From Candidatus Methylomirabilota bacterium (lineage in GTDB: Bacteria > Methylomirabilota > Methylomirabilia > Methylomirabilales > 2-02-FULL-66-22), in the NCBI GenBank assembly GCA_016209735.1, contig JACQVN010000045.1:1-63089 (forward strand): a DNA stretch of 63,089 nucleotides, written 5' to 3'. The notes below the pieces were generated by a model, which ran no database searches, was not told where the DNA came from, and saw only the letters and a list, made by a program, of their open reading frames with translations. Position numbers and translations under genes: made by a program. Positions 15,051-22,897 of the stretch are shown here, in pieces (positions within the stretch are counted from its first letter, which is position 1; each line of letters begins with the position of its first letter).

Positions 15051-17318
15051 ATGGGTCCGGCCGCGTCCAACTCCCCCGCACCACAAACGGCAGCCTCCAA
15101 GGCTGCGCTGGATGTCAAACTGGCTTCGGATCTCCTCATCCAGCTCAACATCATCCGCAAGAACGCCAGGATCTACCCGGACAGCCACCCGGCCCTGCGG
15201 GCCTCCGTGGGACGCGCCGCACGGCTCCTGCAGGCCTTCTTCAAGGAGAACGAGGCCTTCAGCCTCACGGTCGCCCGCAACACTGTCCAGATCGGCAAGC
15301 ATCGGCTATCCCCCGGCAACCCCGTCGTTGCCGAATTCGCCGCCCACCTTCGTGACCGGTCCATCCACTCTATGAGTCTGAAGCGCGGGATTCAAGAGGA
15401 GGGGCTCGCCCGAATCGGCCGCCTCCTCTCCAGGGATCCCAAGACCCTTGCCTCCGAGATCCCCTTGGGCGAGGCCGTGGCCCAGGCCAGCGGGGGCTAC
15501 GCCGAGGTTCGGTTGCTGGACTGGAACGCCTCCGAATTCGCGGAGGTGCTGGAGATCGACCTCTCGGACCGTTCCGCGTCGCCGGGCTCATCGGAATCCT
15601 CCTGGAATGCCTTCGTCCGCCGCCTGCTGCAGCGGGGGGATGAAGCGCTCCTGGGGGGGGAGCAGGGTCTCGCGCTCTCGGACGTGGGCGGGGAAAAACT
15701 GGCGGCACTCGCAGATCGGCTGGAGGCGGCCCAGGATCGCCTGGCCGATCGTCAGGCGTTGGCCGACTACGTGCGGGAGGGAGCTTCCGGAGAGGAGGAC
15801 ACGCCCCATAACCGCCTCCTGCGCCTGGCCAACACGCTGGAGTCCCGTCTGCGGAACGAGCTGATCAGGACTGCGCGGCAGTTCGCGGCGCGGTCCCTCA
15901 AGGGGGCCGAGACGCTCCTGAACGAGAAGGATGTCCAGCTCGTCCTTCGCGTCTTCGAGCAGGTGAACGCGAAAGGTCTCCCGGTCACCACCAAGGTTGT
16001 GGCCTTGGTGGAGGCCCTGGCCGGAAAAGCCGGAGAGGCGGCGAGATGGCGCGCCATAGTGGAACGCCCCTCGCAAGAGCGCGAATTCTGCGAGCACGTC
16101 CAGGCGCTCCTCTCCGCGCAGGGGTTCCCGGCTCCACCCGCCACAGAAGATCCCGCCCAGGCGCTGCGCAAGCTCGAGGAGGACCTGAGGCTTCGGACCG
16201 GTTCGGCGTCGACGGGGTCGGCCCTCCTGGCCACCCTTCCCAAGCTGTCCGAGCTGGAGCATTACGTCACCACGCTCCAGGACCTGCTCGCGGGAGCGGC
16301 CAGCCTGGCGGTGGCCGAGGCCCACGCCCGGACCTTGGCCAGCCTTATCGCCGGCCAGGCGCAGGCGGGCAATTGGGGCATCGTCCTGATCGTCTGGCGA
16401 GGCCTCAGCGAGATCGAGGCCCGGACCGCCCCCGACAATCCGGCGCTCAGCGATCTCTGCCGAAAGGCCAAGACCCAGTCCTGGAGTCCGGAGGAGCACC
16501 CCCGTCTTGCCACCGCCATCTTGAGCTATGGGCTGGACAAGGCGGAGTTCCTCTCGGACATCCTGCGAGTGTCGGGGCGGACCCAGGGACAACAGATCGT
16601 GGAGGCCTTTGCCGTCGAGGGGCGGGCGGCGGCCCAGCCGGCCCTTCTGGCCTTGATCGTGGAGCTGAGAGAGCAGACGATGCCCCACGTGCTTCGCCTG
16701 CTCGACGACAAGCGTTCCGCGGTCGTGTGCCGGATGCTCCAGCTCTTACAGAAGTTCGGGGATCCCACCCCCTTGCGCAAGATTGAAGGGCTCGTAGGCC
16801 GACCCGCCGTGGATGTGAAACTCGAAACCCTGCGGACGCTGGCCGTGTTGAAAAGTCCCAAGGCACCGCTCCTGCTCCGGCGGGCCATCGGCAGTCCGGA
16901 CGAACGCCTGTCCGTGGGGGCGATCGCCATCGCCCAGCTCATCCCATCCCCCGAAGTCAGCCGCGCACTACTGGAGATCCTCAGGGCCCCCCGCTGGTTC
17001 AAACGGACCTTCGATACCGACCGCAAAGTCGAGGCCGCCCGCTCCCTTATTGCCATGCAGAAGGCGGAACTGCTCTCGGAGGTCTATCGGTGTATCGCCC
17101 GGCGGCCGATCTTTCACGCCAGGGAGTTCCGCCGATTGCGCGTGGAGGCATTCCGGACCCTCATCAACGCCGATGCCTCAGAACTGGGAGACCTCCTCCG
17201 GTTGGGCCGCCGCCTCGGCGAGCCCGAGATTACCGGAATCTGCAAGGAGTTGGAGCGCCGGGTCCGCACGCGGACAACGCCAGCGCCGCAAGACGGCCGG
17301 GGGAGGACCTCCGCATGA
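15051..17318 (+). CDS. Large HEAT-repeat protein with an N-terminal domain shared with its HD neighbour
   Basis: A 755-residue, mostly helical, apparently cytoplasmic protein with no signal peptide. Residues about 25-125 form a compact domain (IIRKNARIYPDSHPALRASV, FSLTVARNTVQIGKHRLSPG, LKRGIQEEGLARIGRLLSRD). The same pattern recurs at the start of the next protein. The middle is helix-rich and charged. Residues about 540-720 read as HEAT-like repeats (LRLLDDKRSAVVCRMLQLLQ, VKLETLRTLAVLKSPKAPLL, VGAIAIAQLIPSPEVSRALL). Such repeats usually scaffold protein contacts. Its stop overlaps the start of the HD gene (ATGA at 17315-17318). It has no catalytic motif; I infer a scaffold or sensor partner of the HD protein. 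Confidence 0.8.
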   Translation: MGPAASNSPAPQTAASKAALDVKLASDLLIQLNIIRKNARIYPDSHPALRASVGRAARLLQAFFKENEAFSLTVARNTVQIGKHRLSPGNPVVAEFAAHLRDRSIHSMSLKRGIQEEGLARIGRLLSRDPKTLASEIPLGEAVAQASGGYAEVRLLDWNASEFAEVLEIDLSDRSASPGSSESSWNAFVRRLLQRGDEALLGGEQGLALSDVGGEKLAALADRLEAAQDRLADRQALADYVREGASGEEDTPHNRLLRLANTLESRLRNELIRTARQFAARSLKGAETLLNEKDVQLVLRVFEQVNAKGLPVTTKVVALVEALAGKAGEAARWRAIVERPSQEREFCEHVQALLSAQGFPAPPATEDPAQALRKLEEDLRLRTGSASTGSALLATLPKLSELEHYVTTLQDLLAGAASLAVAEAHARTLASLIAGQAQAGNWGIVLIVWRGLSEIEARTAPDNPALSDLCRKAKTQSWSPEEHPRLATAILSYGLDKAEFLSDILRVSGRTQGQQIVEAFAVEGRAAAQPALLALIVELREQTMPHVLRLLDDKRSAVVCRMLQLLQKFGDPTPLRKIEGLVGRPAVDVKLETLRTLAVLKSPKAPLLLRRAIGSPDERLSVGAIAIAQLIPSPEVSRALLEILRAPRWFKRTFDTDRKVEAARSLIAMQKAELLSEVYRCIARRPIFHAREFRRLRVEAFRTLINADASELGDLLRLGRRLGEPEITGICKELERRVRTRTTPAPQDGRGRTSA

Positions 17319-18622
17319 CCGCCGAGGCCCCGCAGGCCGACCCATCCCCATCGCCGGCGCAGCCCGCGGAGCAGCGCGTCGCCTCCCCCGACGAGGTGGT
17401 CCAGTACCTTGCCGCCCAAGTCTTGACCGTGATCCGCAACGCCCTCATTTATTCCCCCACGCACGCGCAGTTCCATCGCGCGACGTCCCAGGCAGCGCGG
17501 ATGGCCGGGATCGCCTTCGGCTTCACTTCGGAGATCGCCTTCGTCTGCCTGGAGAAAGAGCTGTACTTTGCCGGGCGCCCCATGAACAAGCGAGGCGTGC
17601 AGTACCAGAAGCTCGCCGACTTCATGCATTCGCTGGGAATTCAACAATTGAAGCTCCTGCCTGGCATCTCAGCCGAAGAGTTGAAGGATTTCGCCCTGAC
17701 CCTCGTCGGACGGAGCGAGACGGGCGCGGATCTAGGGATCAAGCGGTTCCGGGCAACGCCCCACATCCGCGCAGGGCGGCTCACGCAGGAGAAGGCGGGC
17801 GGCTCGGGCCGCCTCACCCAACAAGCCATTGAGGGGCTGGTCGCCTCGGGAGCGATCTCCGCGCAGGAGATCGCCGATATCCTGACCGGGCGGCCGGAGG
17901 CTGCCGGCGACGAGGCGGAGGCCGAAGCAACATCCAGCACGGTCGCTCGGGCGGAGGAGGCCATTGCCAGTACCGTTTCTCAGATGGCTTCCCAGGAAGT
18001 CCCCGCGCGCGAAGCGGTGTTGGGGTTCATTGTCCAGTTGGCCGAGCACGGGGGGTACCTCTCCCTCCTGGGGCCGCTCTGCGAGCATCACGAGGCCAGC
18101 TACCTCCACTCCATCAACGTTGCCCTCCTCTCCGCGGCTCAGGCCCGGCTGTTTAAGGCTTCGCCGGAGTTGGTGCGCGAGGCCCTCCTGGCCGGCCTCC
18201 TGCATGACATCGGGAAGCTCGCGGTCCCCCCGGAGATCCTGAACAAACCGGATCACCCCGAACCGGCGGAGGAGCGGATTTACCGGAGACACTGCGCGGC
18301 GGGGGCCGAGATGCTGGCCCAGCATGCGTCGGTTCCCTGGCTGGCCGTTGTGGCGGCGTTCGAGCATCACCTCCACTTCCGTGGGGGCGGCGGGTATCCA
18401 AAGGAGCGTCGCTGCGCCCAGCCTCACCTGGTGAGCCAGCTCGTGGCGCTGGCGGACTTTTACGACAAGGCCCGTACGGAAGTACCCGGCCTCCCTCCCC
18501 GGACCCTCGAGGCCATTCTCACCGAGATCCGCAAGGAGACCCTCGGCCGGTTTCACCCGGTGGTGGCGGCAGCCTTCCCCCGCGCCCTCCAGGAAGTCGG
18601 CGAATACCGCATCCTCTCGTGA
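17315..18622 (+). CDS. HD-domain (HD-GYP-like) signalling protein
   Basis: A 435-residue protein, translationally coupled to the HEAT protein. Residues about 28-135 repeat that protein's N-terminal domain pattern (VIRNALIYSPTHAQFHRATS, ELYFAGRPMNKRG, LLPGISAEELKDFALTLVGR). A low-complexity linker follows, then a metal-dependent HD domain: EASYLHSINVALLSAAQARL, LAGLLHDIGKLAVPPEILNK with the HD pair, and a later FEHHLHFRGGGGYP. The layout resembles HD-GYP c-di-GMP phosphodiesterases, but the HHE and GYP signatures are not exact, so nucleotide specificity is open. A cNMP-binding protein is encoded convergently next door. Confidence 0.85.
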   Translation: MTAEAPQADPSPSPAQPAEQRVASPDEVVQYLAAQVLTVIRNALIYSPTHAQFHRATSQAARMAGIAFGFTSEIAFVCLEKELYFAGRPMNKRGVQYQKLADFMHSLGIQQLKLLPGISAEELKDFALTLVGRSETGADLGIKRFRATPHIRAGRLTQEKAGGSGRLTQQAIEGLVASGAISAQEIADILTGRPEAAGDEAEAEATSSTVARAEEAIASTVSQMASQEVPAREAVLGFIVQLAEHGGYLSLLGPLCEHHEASYLHSINVALLSAAQARLFKASPELVREALLAGLLHDIGKLAVPPEILNKPDHPEPAEERIYRRHCAAGAEMLAQHASVPWLAVVAAFEHHLHFRGGGGYPKERRCAQPHLVSQLVALADFYDKARTEVPGLPPRTLEAILTEIRKETLGRFHPVVAAAFPRALQEVGEYRILS

Positions 18623-18681
18623 ACCCAGGCATTGCACCGCAACAGACGGGGAGAATCCGGATGCGAACGGCACAGGCCGCC

Positions 18682-19185
18682 TCAGACCACCGGCAGCATC
18701 CGCTCGGCGAGCTGCCCCGAGGTCTTCCGGAGATTCCGGCTCAGCACTCGGGCGATCCCCTTCAGAATGCCGATGCCGATCGCGGGATGATGAGCGAGGA
18801 GGGATTCGAAATCCGGACGCGCCAGCGTCACGAGGCGGGCGGGGCTGAGGGCCACGACATTCGCGGAGCGGGGCGCATCCTCGATGACGGCCATCTCTCC
18901 GATGGACTCCCCCTGGCTGAGGGTGGTGAGCACAGTGGGCTGACCGTCCGGGGAGGTCTTTGTGACCTGGAGGCTTCCCGACGCCACGAAGCAGACGTAA
19001 TCCCCCTGTTCCCCCTCCAGGAACACCACATCCCCTTCGCCGACATCGAGACAGTTCATGTACCGCGCAATCGTCTTGAGCTCGGAGGTCTTGAGGCCAT
19101 CGAACATGGGAATGGCGCAGAGAGAATCCAGGACCGTCGCCAGGACCTCTGCGCGCGCGCGCTCGCCAAGACTCTCGGGACACAT
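18682..19185 (-). CDS. Cyclic-nucleotide-binding (CRP-like) domain protein without a DNA-binding domain
   Basis: A 167-residue protein from ATG 19185; an upstream in-frame ATG at 19224 would add 13 residues. It holds one cNMP-binding beta-barrel: IPMFDGLKTSELKTIARYM, VGEGDVVFLEGEQGDYVCFV, GSLQVTKTSPDG, and the phosphate-binding cassette-like LSQGESIGEMAVIEDAPRSA (G-E-x-x-x-A-R/S). It ends in helices (LKGIARVLSRNLRKTSGQLA) with no winged helix, so it is not a CRP transcription factor. It is convergent with the HD gene. It could sense a cyclic nucleotide or dock to the HEAT protein; that link is inference from proximity. Confidence 0.85.
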   Translation of the reverse strand: MCPESLGERARAEVLATVLDSLCAIPMFDGLKTSELKTIARYMNCLDVGEGDVVFLEGEQGDYVCFVASGSLQVTKTSPDGQPTVLTTLSQGESIGEMAVIEDAPRSANVVALSPARLVTLARPDFESLLAHHPAIGIGILKGIARVLSRNLRKTSGQLAERMLPVV

Positions 19186-19319
19186 GGACGTATTTCCTCC
19201 CCCCGGCCGCCCGTGAAAAGGCATGGAGAACCGCCCGGTCGGAGTAACGGGCGGACGTACGGCGGCCGGGGTCTATTGTATGGGAGGCGCCCTCCGCACA
19301 CAACCCCTGCGTGTTTGCC

Positions 19320-19356
19320 AGCAGGCCGCTGAAAAAGAGCTTTTCAGCGGCCTGCT
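19320..19356. repeat. Perfect 16-bp stem hairpin, AGCAGGCCGCTGAAAA arms
   Basis: AGCAGGCCGCTGAAAA and its exact complement are separated by 5 nt. These are the outer arms of the nested repeat at 6030-6197, here without the inner hairpins. It lies upstream of the cNMP gene and could act as a transcription barrier. The surrounding 19225-19794 holds no gene. Confidence 0.7.
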
Positions 19357-19486
19357 AAAATTGTATCCGCCCGGCCTCGAGCTGCCCTCCTGGACCCCAT
19401 GCAGGCAGCACTGGCTCGCGCGTTCCGCCTTAATTTCTGGCCAAGTACGGGGGTCCGAGGGGCCGGCGCGTATCTCCTCCCTCGCT

Positions 19487-19570
19487 CTTCGACAAGTTCA
19501 TGGCGAGCGGAAGTGGCACCGTAGGACGTAACTCGACCCGCTCACCCTGAGCCCGTCGAAGGGTGAGCCG
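19487..19570. repeat. Two-hairpin dispersed repeat (TCGACAAG / CACCCTGAGCCCGTCGAAGGGTG)
   Basis: CGCTCTTCGACAAGTTCATGG precedes CTCACCCTGAGCCCGTCGAA and GGGTGAG, giving two hairpins about 35 bp apart. It is the same family as 6030-6197, 24420-24509 and 26297-26393. Confidence 0.6.
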
Positions 19571-19642
19571 GAGGAGGGGTGGGTGGGGGGCCGCAAAAGA
19601 CGCCGACAATCTCGCAAATCGCCGGAGTCAGCTCGCGACGAC

Positions 19643-19671
19643 TTGACACCGGTCCACGCCGATGCTAGCGT
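19643..19671 (+). promoter_or_regulatory. Promoter candidate for nagZ
   Basis: TTGACA (19643-19648), 17 bp, TAGCGT (19666-19671). The identical -35/spacer/-10 combination occurs at 38515-38543. The nagZ start is about 124 bp downstream. Confidence 0.5.
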
Positions 19672-19794
19672 GCGCTCCAGGTGCGGCGTGGATCATCGTC
19701 ACCCTGGCGGTGAGAGAGCGAACCGCCAACGCGCTGTTTCGCCGCGAGAGGCAACGCTGAGGGCCCGGATGTTGCCGGCACGTGGAGTCATCCA

Positions 19795-20859
19795 ATGCAT
19801 CCGTCAGTTCCTCGCCTCTTCTGTCTTGGCTTCGACGGCCTTACCATTCCGCCCTACCTCCGCCGTTGGCTCGAGTCGGGGCTGGGAGGCGTGATTCTTT
19901 TCCGCCGGAATCTTCGCGACCCGCACCAGCTCAAGCAACTGACCTCCTCCCTCACCGCCTCTGCCTCCGCGACTCTCCTCATTGGGGTAGACCAGGAGGG
20001 CGGGCGGGTGACCCGGCTGCCGGAGCCCTTCCTGCAGCTTCCGCCCGCCGCGACTTTGGGCCTCCTCGACGATCCGGAGGTCGTTCGTCGGCTCTGCCGC
20101 GCCGTGGGAGTCGAGCTGCGGGCGGCCGGCTTCAATTGGAACCTCGCCCCCGTCCTCGATCTCTGGACGAACCCGGCAAACACGGTGATCGGCGATCGGG
20201 CCTTCGGCCGAGAACCGGAGCGCGTTGGCCGCCTCGCTCTGGCTGCCATCCAGGGGTACCGGGAAGCCGGCATCCTGCCAACCGCCAAGCATTTCCCGGG
20301 GCATGGAGAAACGGTTGCCGACTCCCACCATGCACTCCCGGAGAGCCCGCAGCGGTCCGAACGTTGGCGGTCGGTCGAATTTGTCCCGTTCCGGCTGGCC
20401 GTGGCTGAAGGGATCCCCATGGTCATGGTCGCACATCTCCTCTGCCCCGCGCTCGATCCGATTGCCCCAAGTAGCCTGTCCCGCCGGATCGTCACCGGGA
20501 TCCTGCGGGAGGAGCTGGGATTTCGAGGTGTCGTCATCAGCGACGACCTGGAAATGCACGCCATCACCGGCACCCTCGACATCGGGGAGGCCGCCGTCCG
20601 GTTCCTCGAGGCTGGGGGAGACATGATCTTGGTCTGCGAGCGGGAGGAGCGACAGGTCGCGGCCCTCGCCGCCGTGTGGCACGCCGTACAAACCGGACGA
20701 ATTCCGCTGAGCCGGCTCGAGGAGTCGCTGGAGCGGATCTCGATCTTGAGCCAGTGCCGCCACCTTGGGGAGAGTAAGGTCTTGGATGGCGTCATCGGCT
20801 CCCCGGAGCATCGGGGACTCCTGGCGGAAGCACTCGCCTCCATCGGCCAGCACAAGTAG
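19795..20859 (+). CDS. nagZ: Beta-N-acetylhexosaminidase, glycoside hydrolase family 3
   Basis: A 354-residue cytoplasmic GH3 enzyme of NagZ size with no signal peptide. Key motifs are LLIGVDQEGGRVTRL near residue 62, NWNLAPVLDLWTNP near 115, KHFPGHGETVADSHHALP near 164 (the mobile loop whose His acts as the acid/base partner in NagZ), and GVVISDDLEMHAI near 245 (Asp nucleophile). NagZ removes GlcNAc from anhydromuropeptides. That matches AmpG at 12863 and AnmK at 26405, so the window encodes import, deglycosylation and the kinase step of peptidoglycan recycling, though not in one operon. The 233 bp after it are AT-richer and contain a small hairpin (GGATCCAGA...TCTGGATTC) ahead of the pilin genes. 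Confidence 0.93.
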   Translation: MHPSVPRLFCLGFDGLTIPPYLRRWLESGLGGVILFRRNLRDPHQLKQLTSSLTASASATLLIGVDQEGGRVTRLPEPFLQLPPAATLGLLDDPEVVRRLCRAVGVELRAAGFNWNLAPVLDLWTNPANTVIGDRAFGREPERVGRLALAAIQGYREAGILPTAKHFPGHGETVADSHHALPESPQRSERWRSVEFVPFRLAVAEGIPMVMVAHLLCPALDPIAPSSLSRRIVTGILREELGFRGVVISDDLEMHAITGTLDIGEAAVRFLEAGGDMILVCEREERQVAALAAVWHAVQTGRIPLSRLEESLERISILSQCRHLGESKVLDGVIGSPEHRGLLAEALASIGQHK

Positions 20860-21092
20860 GAATCGAAGAGTTGACTGACAGAATGCCTGGAATCTCTCGT
20901 CTGGTGTCAAATTGGCAGTCGAGAACATAATCTGTGGCAAAGGTTGTATAGAAGAATCAGCTAGTTATGATAACAGAAAATTCATTCGAATCGGCCCATT
21001 GATTGCAAACCGAGAATGCGCGGATCCAGAATACTCTGGATTCATGGAGATCGTGGCCTGTTGAGGCATTGCGAGCCGAGGGGCTGGTTGTT

Positions 21093-21641
21093 ATGATGCG
21101 AAGCATGGGAAACTGGCAAAGACCATGTGGATTCAACGTCCTCGAACTGACCATTGTCGTGGCCGTATTCGGCATCGTGGCTGCCATCGGCATTCCGGGG
21201 ATCATGGCAGGCATCCAACGGAAGGGATCGGATGGCGCCTCCCGCCGCTTGGCGGAAGACCTTCGCCAGGCCCAGTCGCAGGCCCTGACCCGCGGGGCCC
21301 AGAGTCGGATTGTTGTCTTCGATCAGACGGGATCCGCCCCAAACTCTTCCTTGCCCAACGACTCGACCAAGGCCAACCGGTATCGTCTGGAAGTGCGAAC
21401 CAGTGCGGCGGCCGCCTGGCCTGCCATCGCCGATAATCCCGGGACGAACGCCAATGTGCTCACCGTGTGGCAGGATCTGGCGGAGTTCGGGGGCGTCCGA
21501 GTCACTACGGGGAACACCCTCGTGTTCAATTCCCAGGGCTTCCTTTTCGGGACCACCACCCCGCGGGACGTCGTCATTCAGGGTGGGGACGGCACCAAGA
21601 CCGTCCGGACGAGCGTCATCGGAAAGGCAACAATCCAATGA
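21093..21641 (+). CDS. Type IV pilin-like protein, GspH/FimT type
   Basis: A 182-residue minor pilin. The prepilin signal is short: G-F-N-V-L-E-L cleavage context, then VVAVFGIVAAIGIPGIM. The Glu at mature position 5 is present, so prepilin peptidase processing is expected. The remainder is a soluble beta-rich head (ASRRLAEDLRQAQSQALTRG, typical of GspH/FimT, then TLVFNSQGFLFG). Start 21093 gives a normal leader length; an upstream in-frame start would give an atypically long leader. It is the first gene of a four-gene minor pilin operon; its stop overlaps the next start (ATGA, 21638-21641). Confidence 0.88.
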   Translation: MMRSMGNWQRPCGFNVLELTIVVAVFGIVAAIGIPGIMAGIQRKGSDGASRRLAEDLRQAQSQALTRGAQSRIVVFDQTGSAPNSSLPNDSTKANRYRLEVRTSAAAAWPAIADNPGTNANVLTVWQDLAEFGGVRVTTGNTLVFNSQGFLFGTTTPRDVVIQGGDGTKTVRTSVIGKATIQ

Positions 21642-22189
21642 GCGTGTTGCGCACCCATCGAGTTCCCGCCTCGCGTGGTGGGGTGCGGGACGCGGCCCAG
21701 GGCTTCACCATCATTGAAACCATGATTGCCGCCTCCATCATGGTGGTGGCCCTCCTGGCGATCGCCGCCGTGCTGCCCACGGCAGACATGAGCCTTCACC
21801 AGTCTGGCCAGATCTCGAAGGCCATCTCGCTGGCTCAAGAGATGATCGAGATGATCAAGAACGACCCCTTCACCGACCTGCCCGCGTACAACGGCGTGGA
21901 TACCCGCACCACGGGCACCTACCCCACGGACTTCCCGATTCCGCCGGTCCCCGGCGCCCCCGGGAATTTCATGGGGGGGAGCAACATCACCAAGTGGGCC
22001 AACGACATCAACCTCTATCTTGTGACGGGCAGCGGGATCACCAGCGGGTTCGGGACCATCGCGGTGACCACCGTGGCCAGCGACACCGGCGGGAATCCGA
22101 TCCTCCGGAAGGTAACCGTGACGGTCAACTGGACGGATAGCGGCCGGCCGTATCTTGTTCGATTGGCGACCCTTGCGTCGGCCATCTAG
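21638..22189 (+). CDS. pilV: PilV-like minor pilin
   Basis: A 183-residue prepilin-like protein. The processing site is AAQGFTIIETMIAASIMVV with E5, followed by a hydrophobic helix (ALLAIAAVLPTADM). Residues about 45-75 form the continuing alpha-spine (SLAQEMIEMIKNDPFTDLPA), which is typical of PilV (type IV pilus modification protein). The C-terminal head is beta-rich, ending ILRKVTVTVNWTDSGRPYLV, another PilV hallmark. It is coupled by overlap to the GspH/FimT-like gene. Minor pilins of this set prime pilus assembly from the inner membrane. Confidence 0.88.
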   Translation: MSVLRTHRVPASRGGVRDAAQGFTIIETMIAASIMVVALLAIAAVLPTADMSLHQSGQISKAISLAQEMIEMIKNDPFTDLPAYNGVDTRTTGTYPTDFPIPPVPGAPGNFMGGSNITKWANDINLYLVTGSGITSGFGTIAVTTVASDTGGNPILRKVTVTVNWTDSGRPYLVRLATLASAI

Positions 22190-22199
22190 GTGGAGAACC

Positions 22200-22880
22200 A
22201 TGCTCGCCGGACGGATGAGATTGCGCCACAGGAGCCCCGCAGGTTTCACGATGATGGAGGCCATGGTCGCCACAAGCATCTTCCTGGTGGTCATGTACGG
22301 CGTCTACGTGATCTATGATGTGGGCGAGAAGAACTATGTCCGCGGCAGCCGGAAATGGGATGTCCAATCCCAGGCCCGCGTGGCCATCGAGCGGATGGCC
22401 CGGGAAACCCGGATGGCCGGGCACGCGTCGCCGAAGCTCACCGACCCGATCGTCATTGCCACCAACGACACCCTGGCCTTTCACGCCGATACGGACGGGA
22501 GCGGCGCCAAGTACATCACTTACAGCCGCCGCGACTGCAGTGGGAACATCGGCACCACCCTGTTCCGGAACGTCTACGACGCGGCGACAAACGCGAGATA
22601 CTGCGGGGGCGATGCCTTCATCGACAACATCAACAGCCTGACCTTCACCTTTTACGAGTTGAACAATGTTTCCATTCCCTACCCCCTCACGTCAACGTAT
22701 CAGCTCGACAGCCAAGCGCCCACCACCGGAACCGCGGCTCCCACCACCCCGGCAGCGGCTGGCCAGCGGGACCGCGTGCGGCAGGTGAAGATCACGCTGA
22801 CGGTCAGCGAGACCACTGGGGGAACGACGATGCCGTTCACCCTCAGCACGGACGTGGCCTTGCGGAATCTCTTGCCGTGA
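22200..22880 (+). CDS. pilW: PilW-like minor pilin
   Basis: A 226-residue protein with the prepilin motif AGFTMMEAMVATSIFLVVMY. The spine continues QSQARVAIERMARETRMAG, a strong PilW signature. The head contains VIATNDTLAFHADTDGSG and IDNINSLTFTFYE and a C-terminal VRQVKITLTVSE, as in PilW/PulJ-type proteins. The start ATG 22200 has GTGGAG nearby and lies 11 bp after pilV. It is likely a component of the pilus-initiating minor pilin complex with the neighbours. Confidence 0.88.
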   Translation: MLAGRMRLRHRSPAGFTMMEAMVATSIFLVVMYGVYVIYDVGEKNYVRGSRKWDVQSQARVAIERMARETRMAGHASPKLTDPIVIATNDTLAFHADTDGSGAKYITYSRRDCSGNIGTTLFRNVYDAATNARYCGGDAFIDNINSLTFTFYELNNVSIPYPLTSTYQLDSQAPTTGTAAPTTPAAAGQRDRVRQVKITLTVSETTGGTTMPFTLSTDVALRNLLP

Positions 22881-22897
22881 GCAGGAAGGATCGGACC

